Positions 57,946-64,000 of a stretch of 64,000 bases of DNA are shown piece after piece. The notes under the pieces were generated by a model, which was given only the letters and a program-made list of their open reading frames with translations, was not told where the DNA came from and did not search any database. How positions within the stretch are numbered: position 1 is the stretch's first letter; every line of letters begins with the position of its first letter. Origin of the DNA: Gemmatimonadota bacterium (lineage in GTDB: Bacteria > Gemmatimonadota > Gemmatimonadetes > Gemmatimonadales > Gemmatimonadaceae); the NCBI GenBank assembly GCA_028287305.1, contig JAQBPX010000015.1:302981-366980 (forward strand), read 5' to 3'. A program made the translations under genes and the position numbers.

Positions 57946-58752
57946 ATGCAAAGCGACTCGACGGTCAACTTCAGCGACCGACTGCAGAACAGCTTCGCCC
58001 AGGTGTTCGGCGACCTGGTGCCCGCGCTGCTGGGCGCGCTGGTGATCCTGTTCGCCGGCTACCTGCTGGCGAAGGTGCTCGAGAAGATCGTCGACCGCTT
58101 TTTGCGCCGCATCAAGCTGAACCAGATGCTCGAGCGCGGCGGCGTGCTGCAGGCGGTGGAGCGCTCGGGGTCGCACCTCAACCCCACGCGAGTCGTCGCG
58201 AACCTCGCGTTCTGGCTGGTGATGTTCGCAGTGATCCTGGTGGCGTCGAACGCGCTCGGGCTCGACTCGCTGTCGAACGTGTTCGCGGAGCTCGTGAGCT
58301 ACATCCCGAGCGTGATTGCGGCGATCGCGATCATCCTCGTGGGCATCGTGCTCGGCAACTTCGTGGGCGGACTGATCTCCGCCTCGGCGGGAGCGATCCA
58401 TGGCGGGCGCGTGCTGGCGCGCATCGGCAGCGGTGGCGTGGTGCTGCTCGCGATCTTCATGGCGCTGCAGGAGCTCGGCATCGCGACGGACATCGTGACG
58501 ACGGCGTTCGCCATCCTGTTCGGCGCGATCGCGCTGGCCATGGCGCTGTCGTTCGGGCTCGGCAACCGCGAGCTGGCGGGCGAGATCACGCGCGAGTGGT
58601 ATGAGCAGTATCGGCGGGAACGCGCGGAGGCGCTCGAGCGCGAGCGCCAGGCGGAGGCGGATGACGAGGCGGAGTACGACGCCGAGCGCCCGCACGTGGC
58701 GCCGACGGCGGTGCACATGCCGCCGCCGGACGAGCCGACGGAGACGCGGTAG
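57946..58752 (+). CDS. TM-helix-repeat / MscS-related membrane protein
   Basis: A 268-residue membrane protein with about five TM helices and the conserved mechanosensitive-channel TM helix pattern (PALLGALVILFAGYLLAKVL, VSYIPSVIAAIAIILVGIVL, LFGAIALAMALSFGLGNREL). It lacks the MscS beta domain and ends in a charged helical tail (REWYEQYRRERAEALERER). Probably a small channel-like or osmotic protein. It precedes the SET gene by 3 bp, so the two are co-transcribed. Confidence 0.8.
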   Translation: MQSDSTVNFSDRLQNSFAQVFGDLVPALLGALVILFAGYLLAKVLEKIVDRFLRRIKLNQMLERGGVLQAVERSGSHLNPTRVVANLAFWLVMFAVILVASNALGLDSLSNVFAELVSYIPSVIAAIAIILVGIVLGNFVGGLISASAGAIHGGRVLARIGSGGVVLLAIFMALQELGIATDIVTTAFAILFGAIALAMALSFGLGNRELAGEITREWYEQYRRERAEALERERQAEADDEAEYDAERPHVAPTAVHMPPPDEPTETR

Positions 58753-58755
58753 TAG

Positions 58756-59217
58756 ATGGAGATGTCGCCCTCGTCGACGCGGGACTTCGCACGCGTCGGC
58801 AAGTCGCGCATCCAGGGACGCGGGGTGTTCGCCAAGCGGAAGATCCCACGCGGCACGCGAATTTTCGAGTACGAGGGGAAGCGGCTTCGACGCGACGCCG
58901 TCGCAGGAGAGGTCGTGCTGGGGCTGACGTCCTCGCGGTATGTGCTCGCCGTGGACGATGACGACGTGATCGACGGAGAACAGGGCGGAAACGACGCCCG
59001 CTTCGTCAACCACGGCTGCGAGCCAAGCTGCGAGGTCTACGTGTTCGACGGAATTCCGTATGTGTACGCCATGCGGGACATCATGCGGCACGAAGAGCTC
59101 ACGATCGACTACAAGCTTCGTCCGCTGGACGGTACGATCCTGACGCATGAAGAGAAGCTGGAGAAGCATCCCTGCCAGTGCGGTTCCACGCATTGCCGTG
59201 GAACCCTGATCGCCTGA
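58756..59217 (+). CDS. bacterial SET-domain protein lysine methyltransferase
   Basis: A 153-residue SET protein. Seen: SAM-binding GRGVFA (21-26), RFVNHGCEPSC (82-92, the NHxCxPNC pseudo-knot motif), EELTIDYK (113-120, with the catalytic Tyr119) and a post-SET Cys cluster Cys140/Cys142/Cys147 that would bind zinc with Cys92. Such enzymes methylate lysines; bacterial examples target histone-like or ribosomal proteins. H1-like Lys-rich proteins are encoded in this same window. No signal peptide. Confidence 0.88.
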   Translation: MEMSPSSTRDFARVGKSRIQGRGVFAKRKIPRGTRIFEYEGKRLRRDAVAGEVVLGLTSSRYVLAVDDDDVIDGEQGGNDARFVNHGCEPSCEVYVFDGIPYVYAMRDIMRHEELTIDYKLRPLDGTILTHEEKLEKHPCQCGSTHCRGTLIA

Positions 59218-59255
59218 TTCCTCGCTGTCCAACCCACCCTGTGAGGTCACCCAGA

Positions 59256-59699
59256 ATGAAAGCCGACAAGCCACGTACCACGCGTACCGAGACGGCCGCA
59301 ACCAGCCTGCTCGCCGCCGCACTGCTTCTCGCCGCGCCAACCGTCGCCGCGCAGGCTCAGGCGGCAAGCTCCGAGAGCATCGGCTTCATCAAGCTCAGAT
59401 CGGAATACATCAAGGTCGCCGATCGCGTGTCGGCGGAGGGGATGAAGGATGGCTCGCCAGTTTTCAAGGATGCGCGCGGGCACTGCTTCACCGTTGACCG
59501 CCGCGGCGACCTGATCTTCCAGAAGGGGTCTACGTCCGCAGAAGCAGCCAGAGCGTGCGCCACCGGCAAGCACATCGCCAAGGCTGTCCTGAACGCCCAG
59601 CTTCTCGGCGTCGACGCAAAAGGCAACGTGCTGATGAAGAACGCGAAGGGTGAGACCTTCTATCTCGACAGTAATGGAGACATGAAGTTCGTGAAGTGA
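59256..59699 (+). CDS. secreted hypothetical protein
   Basis: A 147-residue exported protein. ATG 59256 follows GAGGT; signal TSLLAAALLLAAPTVAAQAQ. The mature part has beta-hairpin repeats of a DxxG type (FKDARGHCFTVDRRGDLIF, VDAKGNVLMKNAKGETFYL, DSNGDMKFVK), like short repeated turns. No family is recognised. It is followed after 64 bp by the Gly-rich secreted protein, possibly in the same transcript. Confidence 0.65.
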   Translation: MKADKPRTTRTETAATSLLAAALLLAAPTVAAQAQAASSESIGFIKLRSEYIKVADRVSAEGMKDGSPVFKDARGHCFTVDRRGDLIFQKGSTSAEAARACATGKHIAKAVLNAQLLGVDAKGNVLMKNAKGETFYLDSNGDMKFVK

Positions 59700-59763
59700 C
59701 CGTCGCGGAGGACACGGGGCCCCACCGACGCTCCTGCCCGGCGTCGCTCACCTTGGAGACTAC

Positions 59764-60582
59764 ATGTCGCGCATGACGAGAGTGCTTGCCGCATCGATGC
59801 TGTTCGTCGTGGCGGCAACGAATGTTCACGGGCAGCTTAGCGCCGCTCCGCAACACGCCACGAAGGCAATGCCTGTCAGTCACGGTTCGTGGACGCGTGG
59901 GCCTGGCACCTACACGCTGACAGTGTGTGCACAGCAGACGTGCGACATCCACGGCTCCGCCGGGCAAACAGTTGGCATTCTCGTGGAAGCGTGGGGCGGA
60001 GGGGGAGGTGGAGGCACCGGAAGCTCGAGCGGGGGGATCGGGCCGAAAGGAGGATCGGGCGGCGGTGGCGGCGGCGGCGGCGCCTACGGGAGCTACCTGG
60101 CGAACATCCCTCTCCAGACGGCTGTACTCACGCTATCCGTGGTCGTTGGCGCTGGTGGGGGCTCGGGCTCGGTAAACAGCTATCCCGCAACTCCCGCCGG
60201 CGACGGCGTCGCGTCGTATGTGCAATACACCGCGGGAATCGCGAGCGGACTGCTGATCAAGGCTGGCGGGGGTGTTCACGGCGCCAGTGGGCCACGCGAC
60301 CAGAATGTGGCAGGAGGCGCCGCGGGAATCACCGTCGCGGGAACCAGTGGCACCCTCGTCCCCGGAACAGCAGGTGGACAAGGGCCTGCGTCAACGAGTT
60401 GCGTTGGTGCGGATGGGGGTACCGGAGGTGCCGGTGGTGGCCCGGGCAACATCAACAAGGGCGGCGGCGGCGGTCACGGTGGATACTTTCGAAGTGGGTC
60501 CTCCTGCGGGGCGCAGGTCCCCGACTTCGGTCGGGCCGCTGGGACGCCCGGAGGGAACGGCCGGGTGACGCTCAGCTGGTGA
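59764..60582 (+). CDS. secreted glycine-rich protein (tail-fibre-like)
   Basis: A 272-residue exported protein; signal RVLAASMLFVVAATNVHGQ, start ATG 59764 behind GGAGAC. After a short beta part (GTYTLTVCAQQTC) comes VEAWGGGGGGG, the signature opening of glycine-rich domains found in phage tail adhesins and bacterial secreted proteins, then Gly runs alternating with strands (AVLTLSVVVGAGGGSGS), and NGRVTLSW at the end. A polyglycine-II-type adhesin or matrix protein is inferred. Three Cys occur in the C-terminal half. Confidence 0.75.
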   Translation: MSRMTRVLAASMLFVVAATNVHGQLSAAPQHATKAMPVSHGSWTRGPGTYTLTVCAQQTCDIHGSAGQTVGILVEAWGGGGGGGTGSSSGGIGPKGGSGGGGGGGGAYGSYLANIPLQTAVLTLSVVVGAGGGSGSVNSYPATPAGDGVASYVQYTAGIASGLLIKAGGGVHGASGPRDQNVAGGAAGITVAGTSGTLVPGTAGGQGPASTSCVGADGGTGGAGGGPGNINKGGGGGHGGYFRSGSSCGAQVPDFGRAAGTPGGNGRVTLSW

Positions 60583-60679
60583 CCGCGGTCAGGCGACCCG
60601 GCCGGGCGCGCCAGGCACACGAGGCGATTCTCGCACGGTAAGGCGTTATGCTGCAAGGGGTTACAAACACACCGTGCCG

Positions 60680-60708
60680 TTGATTTTCCACCCTCCAGAA
60701 GCTATCTT
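60680..60708 (+). promoter_or_regulatory. promoter of gyrA
   Basis: TTGATT (60680-60685) and TATCTT (60703-60708), spacing 17 bp, each four of six to consensus. This gives a leader of about 55 nt before ATG 60769. The 186-bp gap contains nothing else obvious. Confidence 0.45.
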
Positions 60709-60768
60709 TCGCATCTGCGGAAAGCCCGCTTTTCCTGTGTGTAAAGAGCCTGGCAGCGACGAGAAAAC

Positions 60769-63294
60769 ATGACCGCTCCGAACAACCGCGAACGCATCCT
60801 TCCGCGACTCATCGACGATGAGATCAAGGAATCGTTCATCAACTATTCGATGAGCGTGATCGTGTCGCGCGCGCTGCCCGACGTGCGTGACGGGCTCAAG
60901 CCCGTGCACCGCCGCGTGCTCTATGCGATGAACGAGCTCGGCCTTGTGCCGGGACGTCCATACAAGAAGTGCGCGACCGTGGTCGGCGACGTGCTCGGCA
61001 AGTATCACCCGCACGGCGACTCGAGCGTCTACGACGCGCTCGTGCGCATGGTGCAGGACTTCTCGCTTCGCTATCCGCTCATCGATGGGCAGGGCAACTT
61101 CGGGTCGATCGAGGGAGACCCCGCGGCGGCCTATCGCTACACCGAGTCGCGCCTGATGCCTATCGCGGTGGAGCTGCTCTCGGACATCGACAAGAACACG
61201 GTCGACTTCGTCCCGAACTTCGACGACCGGCTCGAGGAGCCCGGCGTGATGCCGGCGGGCATCCCGAACCTGGTCGTGAACGGCTCGTCGGGAATCGCCG
61301 TGGGCATGGCGACGAACATTCCGCCGCACAACCTGCGCGAAGTCGTCGACGCGATCCTCCACATCATCGACAATCCCGAGGCGACGCCGGGCGACATCCG
61401 GAAGTTCATCAAGGGACCCGACTTCCCCACGGCCGGCTTCATCTATGGCCGACAGGGGATCAAGGATTACCAGGAGACCGGTCGCGGACGCATCATCATG
61501 CGCGCGCGCGCGGTGATCGAGGAGAAGGAGAGCTCGAGCAAGTCGCAGATCGTGGTCACCGAGATCCCCTACCAGGTGAACAGCGCGAAGCTGCTCGAGA
61601 GCATCGCGGACCTCGTGCGCGACAAGAAGCTCGAGGGGATCAGCGACCTGCGGAATGAGTCGGACCGCGACGGCCTGCGCATCGTGATCGAACTGAAGCG
61701 CGATGCCATCCCGCGCGTGGTGCTCAACCAGCTCTACAAGCACACCACCATGCAGTCCACCTTCGGCGTGATCATGCTCGCGCTCGTGCCGGACTCGGTC
61801 ACGGGGCGGCTGGTGCCGAAGGTGATGCCGCTCAAGGAAGTGCTCGAGCACTACATCGCGCACCGCCACACGGTGATCGTGCGCCGCGCGCAGTTCGAGC
61901 TCGACAAGGCGCTCGAGCGCGAGCACATCCTCGAGGGGCTCAAGATCGCCGTCGACAACATCGACGAGGTGATCAAGGTCATTCGCGCCGCGGACGACTC
62001 GCCCACGGCCAGCCTGCAGCTGCAGTCGCGCTTCAAGCTCAGCGAGCGACAGGCCGAGGCGATCCTCAACATGCGCCTGGCGAAGCTCACCGGCCTCGAG
62101 ATCGAGAAGCTGGAAGAGGAGCTCGCCGAGGTGCGCACCACCATCGCCGCCCTGCGCAAGCTGCTGGCGTCGAAGGAAGACCGCATGGCGCTCATGAAGG
62201 CGGAGCTCGTGGAGGTCACGCGCAAGTACGGTGACGACCGCCGCAGCGAGATCACGAGCGACGAGGGCGAGTTCACGATCGAGGACCTGATCGCCGAGGA
62301 GGACATGGTCGTCACCATCTCCCACACCGGCTACATCAAGCGCACCCCGGTCACGCTCTACCGCAAGCAGAAGCGCGGCGGGCGCGGGGGGAGCGGCGGG
62401 CAGCTCAAGGACGAGGACTTCATCGAGCACCTCTTCGTCGCGAGCACGCACCACTACATCCTCATCTTCACCGACGACGGGCGCGTCTTCTGGCTCAAGG
62501 TGCACGAGATCCCGCAGGCGGGTCGCGGCGCCAAGGGCAAGCCGGTGGTGAACCTGATCAACGTCACGCCGGAGACGCAGATCTCCGCGCTGCTGCCGGT
62601 GCGCGAGTTCGCCGAGAACCAGTCACTCCTCTTCGCCACGCAGCGCGGCACGGTGAAGAAGACGGCGCTCTCGCAGTACGCGAACCCGCGCTCCACCGGC
62701 CTCAAGGCGATCAAGATCGAGGACGGCGACCAGCTGATCGACGTGCAGATCACGAGCGGCACCAACGACATCGTGCTCGCGACGCGCCACGGCCTCTCGA
62801 TCCGCTTCCACGAGCAGGACGTGCGCGAGATGGGCCGCGACACGACCGGCGTGAAGGGGATCGAGCTCGGCGCCCGGGACGAAGTGATCGGCATGGTGGT
62901 CATCAAGCGCGAGGCGACGCTGCTCGTCGTCGCCGAGCGGGGCATCGGCAAGTGCTCGCCGATCGACGACTACCGCGTGCAGCGGCGCGGCGGCAAGGGG
63001 ATCATCACGATCCACCGCACGGACAAGACGGGCGACGCGGTGTCGATCATGGAGGTCCTGCCCGAGGACGAGCTGATGCTGATGACCAAGCAGGGCATCC
63101 TGATCCGGATGCCGGTGAAGGGGATCCGCGTCGCCGGCCGCAACACGCAGGGGGTCAAGCTGGTCAACCTCGACAGCAAGGACCTGGTCATGGCGGTCGC
63201 CCGCGTGGTGCCGGAGGAGGAAGGCGACGGGACGGAGGCCGAGGGGGTCGATGTGGCCGACGACAACGGCGCCGAGGACGGGGACGAGGAGTAG
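60769..63294 (+). CDS. gyrA: DNA gyrase subunit A
   Basis: An 841-residue type IIA topoisomerase subunit (breakage/reunion). The catalytic Tyr124 is in [10 protein letters not shown]. The quinolone region reads [18 protein letters not shown], with Ser85 and Asp89 at the E. coli Ser83/Asp87 positions (sensitive-type residues). The C-terminal wrapping domain has a complete GyrA box, QRRGGKG, which marks GyrA rather than ParC. It ends in an acidic tail ([19 protein letters not shown]). gyrB is not adjacent. Confidence 0.97.
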   Translation: MTAPNNRERILPRLIDDEIKESFINYSMSVIVSRALPDVRDGLKPVHRRVLYAMNELGLVPGRPYKKCATVVGDVLGKYHPHGDSSVYDALVRMVQDFSLRYPLIDGQGNFGSIEGDPAAAYRYTESRLMPIAVELLSDIDKNTVDFVPNFDDRLEEPGVMPAGIPNLVVNGSSGIAVGMATNIPPHNLREVVDAILHIIDNPEATPGDIRKFIKGPDFPTAGFIYGRQGIKDYQETGRGRIIMRARAVIEEKESSSKSQIVVTEIPYQVNSAKLLESIADLVRDKKLEGISDLRNESDRDGLRIVIELKRDAIPRVVLNQLYKHTTMQSTFGVIMLALVPDSVTGRLVPKVMPLKEVLEHYIAHRHTVIVRRAQFELDKALEREHILEGLKIAVDNIDEVIKVIRAADDSPTASLQLQSRFKLSERQAEAILNMRLAKLTGLEIEKLEEELAEVRTTIAALRKLLASKEDRMALMKAELVEVTRKYGDDRRSEITSDEGEFTIEDLIAEEDMVVTISHTGYIKRTPVTLYRKQKRGGRGGSGGQLKDEDFIEHLFVASTHHYILIFTDDGRVFWLKVHEIPQAGRGAKGKPVVNLINVTPETQISALLPVREFAENQSLLFATQRGTVKKTALSQYANPRSTGLKAIKIEDGDQLIDVQITSGTNDIVLATRHGLSIRFHEQDVREMGRDTTGVKGIELGARDEVIGMVVIKREATLLVVAERGIGKCSPIDDYRVQRRGGKGIITIHRTDKTGDAVSIMEVLPEDELMLMTKQGILIRMPVKGIRVAGRNTQGVKLVNLDSKDLVMAVARVVPEEEGDGTEAEGVDVADDNGAEDGDEE

Positions 63295-63336
63295 GACGTC
63301 GATCGAGGATCGAGGCAGAACGGGGACGAGCGAGTT

Positions 63337-63365
63337 GTCGTCCTGAGCGCAGCGAAGGACCTGCT
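63337..63365 (+). repeat. dispersed repeat after gyrA
   Basis: GTCGTCCTGAGCGCAGCGAA running to 63365 is a copy of the repeat at 17379-17406 and, inverted, at 17777-17805. Non-coding, 35 bp before the next start. Confidence 0.6.
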
Positions 63366-63399
63366 TTTCGCCGCTACTATCATCCAGAACAATCGCACC

Positions 63400-64000
63400 A
63401 TGGCCAGCAAGAAGAAGTCGGGCAAGAAGAAGGACGACGTACGCGAACGCGGCGGATTCAAGGCAAGTCGTCATGGTAGTAAGCACAAAGCATCCGCCGC
63501 GGGCGACAAGAGCGCGCAGAAGCGCGCCGCCGAGGAGCGTGAGCATGCCGGCGAGCAGCATACGTCGCACGACACATCGAAGTTCCTCCAGGGCGGCCGC
63601 ATCGCGCCAAAGCGCATCGACGGATCGGAAACCGCCGCGGACCTGATCGACGGGACCTTCCTCGCATACAACGGCGCGCGTCTCAGGGAAGCGTGCCAAC
63701 TGTTCAGCAAGAAGATGCTGGAGAAGGACGTCACGGTCGGCATGACGCTCACCGGTGCGCTCACGCCCGCTGGCCTCGGCATGGCGGCGCTGATTCCCCT
63801 CATCGAATCTGGGTTCGTCGACTGGATCATCTCGACCGGCGCGAATCTCTATCACGACGCGCACTTCGGACTCGGCCTCTCGATGCACCGTGGCAACCCC
63901 GGCGCGAGTGACACCGTGCTCCGCGAGGAAGGCATCGTCCGCATCTACGACATCTTCTTCGACTACGACGTGCTGCTGAGCACCGACGCGTTCTTCCGGA
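63400..64000 (+). CDS. deoxyhypusine synthase-family protein (partial)
   Basis: The 5' 200 codons of a gene leaving the window; start ATG 63400. After a very basic N-terminal extension of about 60 residues ([20 protein letters not shown]) comes a DHS fold: [57 protein letters not shown] and [15 protein letters not shown]. The family moves a butylamine group of spermidine to a lysine in eukaryotes and archaea; bacterial members are often homospermidine-synthase-like or uncharacterised. The NAD-site and active-site Lys lie beyond the window. Confidence 0.85.
   Translation, partial: MASKKKSGKKKDDVRERGGFKASRHGSKHKASAAGDKSAQKRAAEEREHAGEQHTSHDTSKFLQGGRIAPKRIDGSETAADLIDGTFLAYNGARLREACQLFSKKMLEKDVTVGMTLTGALTPAGLGMAALIPLIESGFVDWIISTGANLYHDAHFGLGLSMHRGNPGASDTVLREEGIVRIYDIFFDYDVLLSTDAFFR

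Overview
The window is 64 kb of high-GC bacterial chromosome carrying both housekeeping genes (gyrA, lpd, a 2-oxoacid dehydrogenase E2, tRNA-Asn, RNase D) and accessory genes. The gene style suggests a Gram-negative didermic bacterium, most likely Gemmatimonadota: many Sec lipoproteins, an Omp85/D15-type barrel ending in Phe, secreted DinB and PDZ proteins, and short intergenic gaps. That assignment is inference; no rRNA or marker tree was available. Much of the sequence is arranged as short operons with 4-nt ATGA overlaps.

Region 1 (1-13.3 kb) is an accessory polymorphic-toxin island on the + strand. It starts with a lipoprotein and a complete 1717-residue Sec-exported Rhs/YD-repeat protein with an HNH-like tip, followed by a candidate immunity gene. 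Two 5'-truncated orphan Rhs modules follow. One has a tip with an HEVRH (HExxH) zinc-protease motif, the other a Cys-rich tip. Each has its own small downstream genes: a pseudopilin-GspG-like protein, NTF2-fold-like immunity lipoproteins, and a four-TM protein. A 36-nt relic of a further rhs copy lies beside a second NTF2-like lipoprotein. Modules are separated by strong hairpins.

Region 2 (13.4-27.7 kb) holds an ICMT-family methyltransferase, an alpha/beta hydrolase, an AI-2E-family exporter, RNase D, a MIP18/SufT-like protein, a D15 barrel, a serine hydrolase with a histone-like Lys tail, an ECF sigma/anti-sigma/PDZ cluster, a thioredoxin-reductase-like flavoprotein, twin matrixin metalloproteases and another hydrolase. 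Region 3 (27.9-34.0 kb) is an overlapping operon (MprF-type flippase, PLD, YqcI/YcgG N-oxygenase family, DUF1989), then a convergent glycosyltransferase and a PLP decarboxylase. Region 4 (34.2-46.3 kb) is mostly minus strand: a Rieske lipoprotein with a four-His membrane protein, zinc-ribbon and RNase H genes, an M20 peptidase with a GHMP kinase, tRNA-Asn, a secreted M20 amidohydrolase and an AKP-repeat H1-like protein. Region 5 (46.5-64 kb) holds a CoA-transferase, a second ECF sigma/anti-sigma pair, a D-aminoacylase, lpd, a lytic transglycosylase, sucB-like E2, an MDR oxidoreductase, a TM channel-like protein, a SET-domain methyltransferase, a glycine-rich secreted protein, gyrA and the start of a deoxyhypusine-synthase-family gene.

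Nearly every larger intergenic gap holds a short non-coding inverted-repeat element of about 150-210 bp. At least three related families recur (best example 53677-53861, with 41-nt arms matching at 39 positions). They often abut stop codons or carry terminator-like hairpins, and look like MITE/REPIN-type elements. One tRNA is present; there is no rRNA, CRISPR array or recognisable transposase gene.
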